A stretch of 64,000 bases of DNA from Dyella sp. RRB7 (lineage in GTDB: Bacteria > Pseudomonadota > Gammaproteobacteria > Xanthomonadales > Rhodanobacteraceae): assembly GCF_022761115.1 (NCBI RefSeq), contig NZ_JAKWJS010000001.1:1178001-1242000 (forward strand), given 5' to 3'. Positions 9,815 through 20,278 of the stretch are shown here, one piece after another. The position numbers and the translations under genes were made by a program. Numbering within the stretch: position 1 is the first letter of the stretch; each line of letters begins with the position of its first letter. The notes under the pieces are model-generated. The model was not told where the DNA came from. It saw nothing but the letters and a program-made list of their open reading frames with translations, and ran no database searches.

Positions 9815-10761
9815 ACCCGTACCTCGCCCGCCAGCTGCTTGCGGAAGTAGGCAATGGTCTCACGCAAGCCGTCGTCGAGGCTCACCTGCGGCTGCCAGCC
9901 CAGCTTTTGCCTGGCCAGCGCGATGTCCGGCTGGCGCTGGCGCGGGTCATCCGACGGCAGCGGGCGGAACACCAGCTTGGAACGACCGCCCACCAGCTGC
10001 AGCACCTTTTCCGCCAGCTGCAACATGGTGTGCTCGACCGGGTTGCCGATATTCACCGGCCCGGTGAAGCCGGCCTCGCTGTTCATCATGCGCACGATCA
10101 CTTCGATCAGGTCGTCGACGTAGCAGAAGCTGCGCGTCTGGCTGCCGTCGCCGTAGATGGTGATGTCCTCGCCGCGCAGCGCCTGCACGATGAAATTGCT
10201 CACCACGCGGCCGTCGTTGGGGTGCATGCGCGGGCCATAGGTGTTGAAGATGCGCACCACCTTGATGTCGAGGTTGTTCTGCCGGTGGTAGTCGAAGAAC
10301 AGCGTCTCGGCGCAGCGCTTGCCTTCGTCATAGCAGCTGCGGAAACCGATCGGGTTGACGCGGCCCCAGTAATCCTCGCGCTGCGGGTGCACTTCCGGGT
10401 CGCCATACACCTCGCTGGTGGAGGCCTGCAGGATGCGAGCGCGCGTGCGCTTGGCCAGGCCCAGCATGTTGATGGCGCCATGCACGCTGGTCTTGGTGGT
10501 CTGCACCGGATCGTACTGGTAGTGCACGGGCGAGGCCGGGCAGGCGAAATTGAAGATGCGGTCGACCTCCACATAGAGCGGAAAGGTCACGTCGTGCCGC
10601 ATCAGCTCGAAGTAGGGGTGGTTGAGCAGATGGGCGATGTTCTGCTTGCTGCCGGTAAAGAAGTTGTCCACGCACAGCACGTCGTGGCCATCGCTCAACA
10701 GCCGATCACACAGGTGCGAGCCGAGAAAGCCCGCACCACCGGTTACCAGCACCTTGTTCAT
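9811..10761 (-). CDS. UDP-glucuronate decarboxylase (UDP-xylose synthase)
   Basis: A 316-residue short-chain dehydrogenase/reductase of the UXS type, which converts UDP-glucuronate to UDP-xylose with a tightly bound NAD. The NAD-binding GGAGFLG lies at 8-14. The active-site elements are STSEVYGDP (about 114-122) and Tyr144-x3-Lys148 in CYDEGKR, preceded by NPIGFRS, a combination characteristic of UDP-xylose synthases rather than of UDP-glucose epimerases. The ATG at 10761 begins the Rossmann fold directly. It lies between the O-antigen ligase gene and the glycosyltransferases in a single operon, implying that xylose or a derivative enters the surface glycan. Confidence 0.87.
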   Translation of the reverse strand: MNKVLVTGGAGFLGSHLCDRLLSDGHDVLCVDNFFTGSKQNIAHLLNHPYFELMRHDVTFPLYVEVDRIFNFACPASPVHYQYDPVQTTKTSVHGAINMLGLAKRTRARILQASTSEVYGDPEVHPQREDYWGRVNPIGFRSCYDEGKRCAETLFFDYHRQNNLDIKVVRIFNTYGPRMHPNDGRVVSNFIVQALRGEDITIYGDGSQTRSFCYVDDLIEVIVRMMNSEAGFTGPVNIGNPVEHTMLQLAEKVLQLVGGRSKLVFRPLPSDDPRQRQPDIALARQKLGWQPQVSLDDGLRETIAYFRKQLAGEVRV

Positions 10762-10805
10762 CGTGAAGCCCCCGAGTCCCCAATCCACATCGGGGTACTT
10801 TAAAT

Positions 10806-12017
10806 TCAATGGATAGGAGTTGTCCGGTCCACCGTACGCTGGCGCCAGGCCAGGCCCAGCGCCAGCGCGAACGGCAGCCACACCAGCAGCCAGGCGGGAC
10901 GGGGGCTATCGAGCATCTGCGGCATGTCGAACTGCAGCACCACCGAGGCGTAGACCCACAGCGCCAGCACCAGGCGCCCCTGCATCAGGCCGCGGCTGCG
11001 CCAGCCCTGCCAGCCCACCAGCAGCCACAGCGCCAGCGTAAGCAGCAGGCCCGGGATGCCCAGTTCGACCAGCATCTGCGTCAACACATTGTGGGTATGG
11101 GTATAGGGCTGCCCGTACACCATCAGCGTGAAGGGCACCCCCTGCCCAAGCCCAAGCCATGGCTGCTGGGAAGCCAGGTGCATCGACTGCGCGAAAAGCT
11201 CCGGACGCAACGACGTACCACGCTCCATCAGCAACGCCGACCGCCAGGACAAGGCAAGCACGACCGCCGCGAACACACCCAGGGCGAGCCAGCGATAACC
11301 CCGGCCGGGCCGCCACAGCGGCATCAGCACCAGGGTGGCGCAGAGTGCCAGCCAAACATTACGCGTATGCGTAAAACCGACGAACACCAGCAACACCGCC
11401 ATCGCGACATAGCGCAATGCGGACCACTGGCGCCCGGCGATATCCAGCTGGCTCAGCCACAGCGCCACCACCCCCATCAGGGCGGCCGCGTAGTTGGCCG
11501 TGGCGATGGTGCCCTCGCCGATGATGCGGCCGTCCGACACCGGCGTGATGGCGAAGGTGACGCAATAGAAGGCGGCGCAAGCCGCAATGGCGACGCCCAC
11601 CGATAGCAGCAGGCCGCGAATGCGCGCCACCTCGTCGGCGGCGAACGCCTGCCATCCGAGCACGAAGGCCAGCACGCTGAGCAGGCGTCCCAACTCGTCG
11701 CCGGGACGCGACAGCTTGCCCCATGCCAGCGATGCGGTGGCCCATGCGAGCAGCAACAGGAACACGCGAAAGGCCGGCAATGGCCACAACTGGCGCCATA
11801 CCCGGGCGCGCTGCGAAAAGGCCAGCCACAGCGCGGGCAGATACAGCAGCACGATCAGGCTGGCCTGGTAAGCCTTGCCCGGATTGAACGAGACGCCCGC
11901 CGGCATGATCACCATGCCGAGCATCATCCAGGCGATACCCATCCCTACGATCGAGCGTCCGATTTCGCGACTGCGCGGCTCGACTTGTGCGTTCAATGAG
12001 GTCGCCCTGCTTTCCAT
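10806..12017 (-). CDS. O-antigen ligase/polymerase family membrane protein
   Basis: A 403-residue polytopic inner-membrane protein with about ten to twelve hydrophobic segments and a large periplasmic loop between about residues 270 and 325 ([23 protein letters not shown]...[15 protein letters not shown]). The pattern GLG-Q-G...HTHN is typical of the Wzy_C/O-antigen ligase superfamily (WaaL). Such proteins either attach O-antigen to lipid A-core or polymerise repeat units; the sequence does not separate the two. It is the first gene of the five-gene minus-strand operon and is divergent from the GT2 gene at 12231. Confidence 0.85.
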   Translation of the reverse strand: MESRATSLNAQVEPRSREIGRSIVGMGIAWMMLGMVIMPAGVSFNPGKAYQASLIVLLYLPALWLAFSQRARVWRQLWPLPAFRVFLLLLAWATASLAWGKLSRPGDELGRLLSVLAFVLGWQAFAADEVARIRGLLLSVGVAIAACAAFYCVTFAITPVSDGRIIGEGTIATANYAAALMGVVALWLSQLDIAGRQWSALRYVAMAVLLVFVGFTHTRNVWLALCATLVLMPLWRPGRGYRWLALGVFAAVVLALSWRSALLMERGTSLRPELFAQSMHLASQQPWLGLGQGVPFTLMVYGQPYTHTHNVLTQMLVELGIPGLLLTLALWLLVGWQGWRSRGLMQGRLVLALWVYASVVLQFDMPQMLDSPRPAWLLVWLPFALALGLAWRQRTVDRTTPIH

Positions 12018-12230
12018 ACTGCCTGTTTGCTTCGATCGTCGTTACGGCCCGGGGGACGCCCCGCCCGTTCGGCGTCGAACGGCGCCGATGCCCCCGATAG
12101 TCTCGGGCCTGGGGCGCCCTTTGTCAGCACATAGTGCATACCGGCAGCTGAAAATGAGCCGACCATCGCACGGCGCCGGGATGCCGCGGGAAGCACGGAA
12201 GGCCGGGCGAATCCGGCTAGAATCCGCGCC

Positions 12231-13046
12231 ATGCCTACCTTGCCCCTCACCCTCGTGGTCATCACCTACAACGAGGCGAAAAATATTGCGCGCTGCCTGG
12301 ACAGCGTGCCGTTTGCGGCCGAGAAGCTGGTGATCGACAGCGGCAGCACCGACGACACCGTCGCCGTGGCGCAGGCGCATGGCGCCCGCGTGGTGCAACA
12401 GGCGTGGCTGGGGTTTGGCGCCCAGCGCAATTTCGCGACTACCCAGTGCAGTAACGAGTGGATCCTCGCGCTCGACGCGGACGAATACCTCTCGCCCGCG
12501 CTGGCCGGGGAACTGGCGCAGCGCCTGCCCGAACTGATGGCCAGCGATATCTGCGCGGCCTACCTGCGCCGCGCCACCATCTACATGGGCGCGCCGATGC
12601 GCTGGTACCTGCCGGCGATGGGCGAAAAGATGGCACGCCTGTTCCACCGCGACCGCGCACGCTGGGCCGACGTGCGCGTGCACGAGTCGCTGCGTTTCGA
12701 CGGCCCCTCGGTCACGCTGAAGGCCCCGTTCAACCACGAGAACAACCCGAGCCTGCCGCAGAAGCAGATCAAGGTGTTGCGTTATGCCGAGCTGAAATGC
12801 CGCGACTGGCTGGAAAAAGACAAGCCGGCGCGCATGTGGCAGACACCGTTCGTGTTCCTGCTAGCCTTCATCAAGGACTATGTTTTCCGGCTGGCCTTCA
12901 TGGACGGCTGGCGCGGTTTCATCATCGCGCAGACGGCCGCCTCGTATGCCGCCTACAAGCGCATGCGCTACTACGAAATGCGCCGCAATCCCGCCTCGCT
13001 GGAAAGCGCGGCGGATGCCCTGGTCCGCCACGGAATCGATCGATGA
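12231..13046 (+). CDS. Glycosyltransferase family 2, WaaE/KdtX-like
   Basis: A 271-residue GT2 protein. TLVVITYNEAKNIARCLDS and VIDSGSTDDT mark the N-terminal fold, ILALDADEYLS the metal site, and the C-terminal half has the family's RLFHRDRARWADVRVHE and a hydrophobic re-entrant segment. It resembles LPS core glucosyltransferases of the WaaE/LgtF type, an assignment made from overall motif pattern only. It overlaps the following glycerophosphotransferase-like gene as ATGA. A TAGAAT -10-like hexamer lies about 10 bases before the start. Confidence 0.85.
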   Translation: MPTLPLTLVVITYNEAKNIARCLDSVPFAAEKLVIDSGSTDDTVAVAQAHGARVVQQAWLGFGAQRNFATTQCSNEWILALDADEYLSPALAGELAQRLPELMASDICAAYLRRATIYMGAPMRWYLPAMGEKMARLFHRDRARWADVRVHESLRFDGPSVTLKAPFNHENNPSLPQKQIKVLRYAELKCRDWLEKDKPARMWQTPFVFLLAFIKDYVFRLAFMDGWRGFIIAQTAASYAAYKRMRYYEMRRNPASLESAADALVRHGIDR

Positions 13047-14071
13047 GCAAGCAGCACTACCTTCTCTACGGCTCCGAGCGCTACGCGCTGGCCATCCTGC
13101 GTCCCGTGCAGGAGGCCATCCGCGCCCGTGGCGACGAAGCGGCCTGGTTCTTCGACGGCCCCGGCGCGGAAGACCTGGTGGAAGGCGAGCGCCTGCTCAC
13201 CGTCGAAGAGGTGCGCGCATGGCAGCCGCGCGCGGTGATCACCTCCAGCAACGCGGTGCCGCACTTCTTTCCCGGCGTGAAGGTGGAAACCTTCCACGGC
13301 TTTGATGCCGGCAAGCCGCGGCATATCTATGTGCGCGGTTTCTTCGACCTGTACTGCACCACCGGGCCGCGCGACACGGCGAAGTTCCAGGCCATCGCCG
13401 ACCGGGTCGGCCACTTCTCCGTCATCGAGACCGGCTTTCCCAAGCTCGATCCCTTCATGCGGGAGATCACCGGCCCGATTCCGCCGGTGCGCCAGCCGCC
13501 GGTGATCCTGTACCACTCCACCTTCTCGCCCTCGTGGAGCGCCGCCGAAACCTTGTACGAGGAAGTGAAGCGCCTCTCGCGCGATGGGCGCTGGCGCTGG
13601 ATCGTCACCTTCCATCCGAAGATGAACCCGGAGACGACGGCCAAGTTCAAGGCGCTGCAGAACGAATACCTGACGTTTGCGGAGAACGACAACATCCTGG
13701 AGCTGTTTCCGCAGGTGGACATGATGTGCTCGGACACCTCGTCGGCGCTCAACGAGTTCCTGCTCACCGGCAAGCCGGTGGTGACTTTCAAGAACCGTCG
13801 CCCGGGCCCGCAGCTGATCGACATCGACGAGGTGTCGCAGTTCGAGCCGGCCATCGAGCGGGCGCTGGCGCGGCCGCCGGAACTGATGCAGGCCATCCGC
13901 GAGTACGGCGATGCCATCCATCCGTATCGCGATGGCCATTCCAGCGAGCGGATCCTGCAGGCCATCGATACCTTCATCGCGGCGGGCGGGCGCAACCGGC
14001 GGCGCAAGCCCTGGAATTTCTGGCGCAAGCTGAAGATTCGGCGGCGGATCGGCTATTGGGGTCGGGCCTGA
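13043..14071 (+). CDS. CDP-glycerol glycerophosphotransferase-like protein
   Basis: A 342-residue soluble-looking protein of GT-B architecture. Features such as VETFHGFDAGK, ILYHSTFSPSWS, VTFHPKMNPET and MMCSDTSSALNEFLLTGKPVVTF match the glycerophosphotransferase family that builds poly(glycerol phosphate) in Gram-positive teichoic acids. In Gram-negative bacteria related proteins occur in LPS and capsule loci and may transfer glycerol phosphate or another phosphopolyol to core sugars. It is coupled to the WaaE-like gene (ATGA overlap). The C-terminus is strongly basic. The exact donor is unknown. Confidence 0.78.
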   Translation: MSKQHYLLYGSERYALAILRPVQEAIRARGDEAAWFFDGPGAEDLVEGERLLTVEEVRAWQPRAVITSSNAVPHFFPGVKVETFHGFDAGKPRHIYVRGFFDLYCTTGPRDTAKFQAIADRVGHFSVIETGFPKLDPFMREITGPIPPVRQPPVILYHSTFSPSWSAAETLYEEVKRLSRDGRWRWIVTFHPKMNPETTAKFKALQNEYLTFAENDNILELFPQVDMMCSDTSSALNEFLLTGKPVVTFKNRRPGPQLIDIDEVSQFEPAIERALARPPELMQAIREYGDAIHPYRDGHSSERILQAIDTFIAAGGRNRRRKPWNFWRKLKIRRRIGYWGRA

Positions 14072-14089
14072 GGTCCCGGTTGCGCGGGA

Positions 14090-14130
14090 CCCTAACCCCG
14101 CGGGAGCGGGGCTGGGGCGAGCCCTGCATC
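14090..14130. repeat. Short C/G-rich hairpin, possible intergenic repeat remnant
   Basis: The gap before the second GT39 gene contains CCCCGC GGGA GCGGGG with flanking pyrimidine/purine-rich sequence. It resembles the short C-rich intergenic repeats of Xanthomonadales, but only one copy is seen in this window, so a repeat status is inference. Confidence 0.3.
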
Positions 14131-14187
14131 CAAACCGCCTCCACCCGCTCGGGCTAGAATCGCCTCATCTCACCAAGAAGACTGCCC

Positions 14188-15894
14188 GTGGTATCCAGCA
14201 GCTACAGCCGCTCCGAACACCTGCGCTCCCTCTGGCCATGGCTGCCCCTATGGGCGCTGGCCGCCTTGCTGGCGATCTTCTCGCACGGGCCGATGCCGCT
14301 TTACTCCACCCGCACGCTGGCGGTGGCGTGGGAGATGTGGAACCACCATTACTGGCTGGTGCCGCACATCAACGGCGCGCCCTACAGCGAAAAGGTGCCG
14401 CTGCTGTTCTGGCTGATCCACGCCGGCTGGTTCGTGTTCGGCGTCAACGACATCTGGCCGCGCGTGCTCGAGGTGATCTTCGGCGGCACCCAGCTGGTGC
14501 TGGTGTCGTTGCTGGCCCGGCGACTGTTCCCTAATCGCCCCTGGGTGGCCAAGGCCGCGCCGTGGATACTGCTGGCGCTGGGTTATGCCTTCCTGTTCGG
14601 CCTACAGATCATGTACGAGGTGCTGCTGGCCGTCTGCGTGCTGGCGGCCCTGCTCTGCCTGACGCCCAAGGCCGGGCGCGCCGAGCCGCGTTGGCTGCTG
14701 TTCGGACTGTGCATTGGCGCCGGCCTGTTGACCAAGGGCCCGGTCATGCTGCTGCACATCGCCTTTCCCTGGCTGCTGGGGCCGCTGTGGAACGACTGGG
14801 CCCGCGACCACCGCGCGCGCTGGTACGGCCGTGGCGTGCTGTCGGTGCTGCTGGGTGGCGCCCTGCTGTTGGCCTGGGCCTTGCCGGCCGGCTTCAGCGG
14901 CGGCGAAGCGTATCGCCAGCGACTGTTCTTCACCCAGACCGCCGGACGCGTGGTCAATGCGTTCGACCATGCCCGCCCGTTCTGGTGGTACGTGCCGATC
15001 ATCCCCGCGCTACTGTTCCCCTTCAGCGGCTGGCCGCGTGCCTGGGTGGCCTTGTGCACCCTGCGTCGCCCGCTCGATAGCGGCCTGCGCTTCGCGCTGT
15101 GCTGGGTGCTGCCGGTGATGCTGGTGTTCTCGTTCATCAGCGGCAAGCAGATGTACTACCCGCTGCCGGAGTTCGCCGGTGGCGCACTGTTGATCGCCGG
15201 CGCGGTGGCCGCGCTGCGCGACCAGCGACCGGCGCTGGCCAACAACCCCTGGCTGGGCACCTGGCCGCTGGGCGTGGGCGGCATCCTGTTCGGCATCTTC
15301 CTGTTCGTGTTGCCGGTGCTGGTGTCGCACAACGACCTGCACGGGGAATGGTTCGACAGCACCCAGCGCTACAGCCGCTTCTTCAGCGTGGTGTTCGTGC
15401 TGTTGGGCGCACTGCTGTTGCTGCGCGGCCGCGGCGAGATGCGGCGCCTCGCTTTCGCCGGCTTGGTCGGCACGCTGGCGCTCAACACGCTGTTTACCCT
15501 GACCATGTGGCAGAACTTCGACCTGCAGCCCTCGGCGCAGCTGCTGGGCGCCGCCGATGCGGAGCACCGCGCCATCGGGATACTGGGCAACTACGAAGGG
15601 CAGTTCCATTTTGCCGGACGCCTGACCGGGTCGCTCGAACGGCTCTACGAGGGCCCGTCGCTGCAGACCTTTGCCCATGAGCACCCGGATGCGCTGGTGG
15701 TGGAGCACCCGGACAAGCTCACCAACAACACCTTGCGCTATGCGCTGCTGGTGCAGCCGTTCCGCTCGGGCTGGGTGGTGATCTGGCCGGCGGCCACGCT
15801 GGCCGATCTGCGCGCCGGACGCGTGCCGCCTGAACCAGCGCACCCGACCCGGGTCTACCAGGTCGACGAGTGGCGCTTCCGCGCCCTGCAGTGA
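14188..15894 (+). CDS. GT39/ArnT-like membrane protein lacking the acidic catalytic pair
   Basis: A 568-residue polytopic membrane protein with the same layout as the ArnT-like protein encoded at 5149-6879, including the family's PYSEKVPLLFWLIH segment after the first membrane helix. In the first periplasmic loop, however, the Asp-Glu pair found at 39-40 in the other protein is replaced by Tyr39-Ser40 (PMPLYSTRTLAV). Catalysis of the usual type is therefore doubtful, or another residue serves. The start is a GTG at 14188 with an AAGAAG element upstream. It is followed after 4 bases by a TPR gene, which probably forms an operon with it. A TAGAAT -10-like hexamer lies at 14155-14160. Confidence 0.8.
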   Translation: MVSSSYSRSEHLRSLWPWLPLWALAALLAIFSHGPMPLYSTRTLAVAWEMWNHHYWLVPHINGAPYSEKVPLLFWLIHAGWFVFGVNDIWPRVLEVIFGGTQLVLVSLLARRLFPNRPWVAKAAPWILLALGYAFLFGLQIMYEVLLAVCVLAALLCLTPKAGRAEPRWLLFGLCIGAGLLTKGPVMLLHIAFPWLLGPLWNDWARDHRARWYGRGVLSVLLGGALLLAWALPAGFSGGEAYRQRLFFTQTAGRVVNAFDHARPFWWYVPIIPALLFPFSGWPRAWVALCTLRRPLDSGLRFALCWVLPVMLVFSFISGKQMYYPLPEFAGGALLIAGAVAALRDQRPALANNPWLGTWPLGVGGILFGIFLFVLPVLVSHNDLHGEWFDSTQRYSRFFSVVFVLLGALLLLRGRGEMRRLAFAGLVGTLALNTLFTLTMWQNFDLQPSAQLLGAADAEHRAIGILGNYEGQFHFAGRLTGSLERLYEGPSLQTFAHEHPDALVVEHPDKLTNNTLRYALLVQPFRSGWVVIWPAATLADLRAGRVPPEPAHPTRVYQVDEWRFRALQ

Positions 15895-15898
15895 GCCC

Positions 15899-16225
15899 AT
15901 GAACGAGACGCTGATCGCCAACCTGCGGGCGCAGCGCGGCGGCCCGCGTGATGGCGCACTGCTGCGGTTCTCGCTGGGCAATGCCCTGCTGACCGCCGGT
16001 GACGCGGCCGGCGCCGCGGAGGAACTGCGTCAAGCCGTGGCATTCGACCCCAATTATTCGGCCGCCTGGAAGCTGCTCGGCAAGGCCTGCCTGGCGCAGG
16101 ACGACAAGCCGCGCGCCGCCGAGGCGTGGCGGCAAGGCATTGCCGTAGCGCAGGCGCGCGGCGACAAGCAGGCCGAGAAGGAAATGACGGTATTCCTGCG
16201 CCGGCTGGAGCCACCCGCGCGCTGA
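15899..16225 (+). CDS. Small tetratricopeptide-repeat protein
   Basis: A 108-residue protein predicted to be all helical, with about two TPR-like units (LGNALLTAGDAAGAAEELRQAV, truncated here, and LLGKACLAQDDKPRAAEAW). No signal peptide is visible, so it is probably cytoplasmic. It starts 4 bases after the GT39-like gene and converges with the lipid A acyltransferase gene, with 3 bases between stops. TPR proteins act as protein-protein adaptors; a role in assisting the upstream membrane protein is inferred only from position. Confidence 0.75.
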   Translation: MNETLIANLRAQRGGPRDGALLRFSLGNALLTAGDAAGAAEELRQAVAFDPNYSAAWKLLGKACLAQDDKPRAAEAWRQGIAVAQARGDKQAEKEMTVFLRRLEPPAR

Positions 16226-16228
16226 CGC

Positions 16229-17122
16229 TCAGTGGTTCTGGGTGTCGTACGGGCTGGGCCGGTCATCGGCCGAATAGCGCTTGTAGTGCCACTGGTACTG
16301 CGCGAAGGCCAGCTCCACGCAGTTTTCCACGCCACGGTTGAGCGCGCGGCAGGCCACGGCCATGTCCGCATCGGCTAGGCCCTCCGGCGCGGGCAACAGA
16401 TGGATGCGATAGCCGGCACCGGCCGGCAGGCGTTCGGCGAAGGCGAACAGCACGGTGGCCCCGGTGCGCGCGGCAAGGCGCGGCAACAACACCATGGTCA
16501 GCGCATCGCGGCCGAAGAACGGCGCAAACTCGCCTTCGCCGGCGCGCGGCTTCTGGTCCGGCAGGATGCCCACCGTGCCGCCGGCAGCGAGCCGCTTGTA
16601 CAGCGTGCGCACGCCCGCGCCCTCCGCCCGCACCTGCTCCGGCGCCAGCGCGCCGCGCACCTTGCGCAGCAGGCCCTCGACCGCGGCGATGCGCGGCGGC
16701 CGATAGAGGATCGCCATCGGCGTCTTGCGGCAGAGCCAGTAGTTGAGCAGCTCCCAGCAGCCCAGGTGCGGCGCGGCGATGATCACGCCCTTGCCGGCCG
16801 CCAGCGCCGCATCGAACAGCGCCTCGCCACGCACCTCGCGCACCAGGTCCAGCGCCCGCTCGGCATCGTTGCCCCAGATCTTGGCGATCTCGGTGGCCGA
16901 CTTGCCGCTCTCGACCATCACCGCGCGCAACAGCGCGGCCTGTGCCGCGTCGTCCAGGGCGGGCCGCGCGATCCGCAGGTTCACCGCCGTGTTGTGCGCG
17001 GTACGGCTGTGGCGCCAAAGGGAAAGCCGGCCGATGCCGGCGCCGATGCCATGCAGCGTGCGCAGCGGAAGCTTGCCGAGCAGGCGCAACAGCAGGTAGA
17101 GGAGGGCAATGTCGATTCGCAT
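16229..17122 (-). CDS. Lipid A biosynthesis lauroyl/myristoyl acyltransferase (LpxL/HtrB family)
   Basis: A 297-residue inner-membrane-associated acyltransferase that adds a secondary acyl chain to lipid A precursors. The catalytic H-x4-E motif is seen as His119-LGCW-Glu124 ([10 protein letters not shown]), and [19 protein letters not shown] is the conserved substrate-binding segment. A short N-terminal hydrophobic stretch anchors it. The frame runs 15 codons further upstream, but the ATG at 17122 gives the family N-terminus. Its location beside the glycan cluster fits LPS assembly. The acyl chain used is not predictable. Confidence 0.9.
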   Translation of the reverse strand: MRIDIALLYLLLRLLGKLPLRTLHGIGAGIGRLSLWRHSRTAHNTAVNLRIARPALDDAAQAALLRAVMVESGKSATEIAKIWGNDAERALDLVREVRGEALFDAALAAGKGVIIAAPHLGCWELLNYWLCRKTPMAILYRPPRIAAVEGLLRKVRGALAPEQVRAEGAGVRTLYKRLAAGGTVGILPDQKPRAGEGEFAPFFGRDALTMVLLPRLAARTGATVLFAFAERLPAGAGYRIHLLPAPEGLADADMAVACRALNRGVENCVELAFAQYQWHYKRYSADDRPSPYDTQNH

Positions 17123-17261
17123 GAGCGGCGCAGTGTACCCGCGCCCGGCCGGCAGCACGCGGGTCAACCACCCGCCGGGCCCGGCGTTCCCGATGCCAGA
17201 GGCTACCGCCCGCGAGACTCAGGCCCTAAGCTTCGTGGCATCGCCAGCCGTCACCCCACTC

Positions 17262-17717
17262 ATGATCGCCCTGATCCAGCGCGTCCTGTCCGCCCGTGTC
17301 GATGTCGAACAACCTGATGGCGTGCAGGAGACCGTGGGCTCGATCGGGCCCGGGTTGCTCGCCCTGGTGGCCGTGCAACCCGGCGATGACGAACCGCGCA
17401 CCCGTCGCATGCTCGAGCGACTGCTCGGCTACCGCGTGTTTGCCGACGAGCACGGCCGCATGAACCGCTCGCTCACCGACACGGCAGGCGAATTGCTGCT
17501 GGTCAGCCAGTTCACCCTCGCTGCCGATACGCGCTCGGGCATGCGCCCCAGCTTCACCCGCGCCGCCTCGCCCGACGAAGGGCGCCGCTGGTTCGATCGG
17601 CTGGTCGAACTGGCCCGCGCGGTGCATCCCAGGGTGGAAATCGGGCGCTTCGGCGCCCATATGCATGTGCACCTGGTCAACGACGGACCAGTGACGTTCT
17701 GGCTGGAGACGCCATGA
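17262..17717 (+). CDS. dtd: D-aminoacyl-tRNA deacylase
   Basis: Hydrolyses D-aminoacyl-tRNA (and Gly-tRNA(Ala)), recycling mischarged tRNA in the cytoplasm. The 151-residue protein begins [15 protein letters not shown], has the catalytic-site segment [12 protein letters not shown] and the C-terminal [10 protein letters not shown], which holds the Gly-Pro motif that enforces D-chirality. The frame is open back to 17109, but the ATG at 17262 matches the conserved N-terminus. It is followed by a 165-bp gap containing the rpoD promoter. Confidence 0.95.
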   Translation: MIALIQRVLSARVDVEQPDGVQETVGSIGPGLLALVAVQPGDDEPRTRRMLERLLGYRVFADEHGRMNRSLTDTAGELLLVSQFTLAADTRSGMRPSFTRAASPDEGRRWFDRLVELARAVHPRVEIGRFGAHMHVHLVNDGPVTFWLETP

Positions 17718-17824
17718 CCGATATCACCACGGCATGTCTCGCCCAACACTTACAAAATCACCGGAAGATGCCTATTTGGCGCGATTTTTGCGTGTCGGCC
17801 ATCCCGATCTTCTCACTTGAAAAC

Positions 17825-17853
17825 TGGTCAAAAAAGCATCACATGGGTATACT
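17825..17853 (+). promoter_or_regulatory. Candidate sigma-70 promoter of rpoD
   Basis: TGGTCA (17825-17830) and TATACT (17848-17853) are separated by 17 bases, matching the -35 and -10 consensus at 4 of 6 and 5 of 6 positions. The -10 lies about 30 bases before the rpoD start codon. No experimental support is available. Confidence 0.6.
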
Positions 17854-17882
17854 GATCGGTTCCTGCATACGCGGCGGTAGGT

Positions 17883-19739
<1,857 letters not shown>

Positions 19740-19762
19740 GTACCACGCTGGTGCAAGTGACG

Positions 19763-19790
19763 AAAAGCCCCGCGCAAGCGGGGCTTTTTG
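19763..19790 (+). terminator. Rho-independent terminator of rpoD
   Basis: An 8-bp perfect stem (AGCCCCGC / GCGGGGCT) with a GCAA loop, preceded by AAAA and followed by TTTTT, begins about 25 bases after the rpoD stop. The A and T flanks extend the stem and make it work in both directions in principle. Confidence 0.92.
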
Positions 19791-19816
19791 TTGTGCGCTC
19801 CTGCACGTGGGGCGGC

Positions 19817-20188
19817 TCAACCCATGTCGTAGAAAAACTGTTCCAGCACGATCTGGTCGTTCTTCACGTGATACACACAGACTTCGGTCATGGTGACGCG
19901 GCCCGGCTCCTTCATGGTCACGTCCAGCGTCATCACGATGCTGAACCAGTGGCCGGCGATGAGCGGCTCGCTGACCTCGATACGATGAATCTCCGAGACG
20001 CTGGCCTGGAAGCGCCTGCCTTTTTCCAGGATCGCATCCAGGCCCTTCACCGTGCCCAGCGGGCCATTCGCCGCGGCCTCGGGCTCGATGCTCACCGCAT
20101 CCTTGGCATACAACTCGTGCTGTGCTTCCTCGAACTGGCCATGACGGCACATGGCCACCAGCCGCTTGGCGACGGATTCGGTACTCAT
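19817..20188 (-). CDS. NTF2/SnoaL-like protein
   Basis: A 123-residue protein with the alpha+beta cone fold pattern of SnoaL/NTF2-like proteins: an N-terminal helical part (AKRLVAMCRHGQFEEAQHEL), then YAKDAVSIEPEA and C-terminal strands ending in QIVLEQFFYDMG. The family includes isomerases, hydrolases and non-enzymatic ligand binders, so no reaction can be assigned. The ATG at 20188 is preceded by a GGAG element. It converges with rpoD across the terminator. Confidence 0.75.
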   Translation of the reverse strand: MSTESVAKRLVAMCRHGQFEEAQHELYAKDAVSIEPEAAANGPLGTVKGLDAILEKGRRFQASVSEIHRIEVSEPLIAGHWFSIVMTLDVTMKEPGRVTMTEVCVYHVKNDQIVLEQFFYDMG

Positions 20189-20278
20189 GGTGCATCTCCG
20201 GCTGACAGGACGACCGAGCGTAGCGCCGCCCGTCACAGCCGGATGTGAAGGCGCGTCGCCGCCACCGCGCCGACGCCG

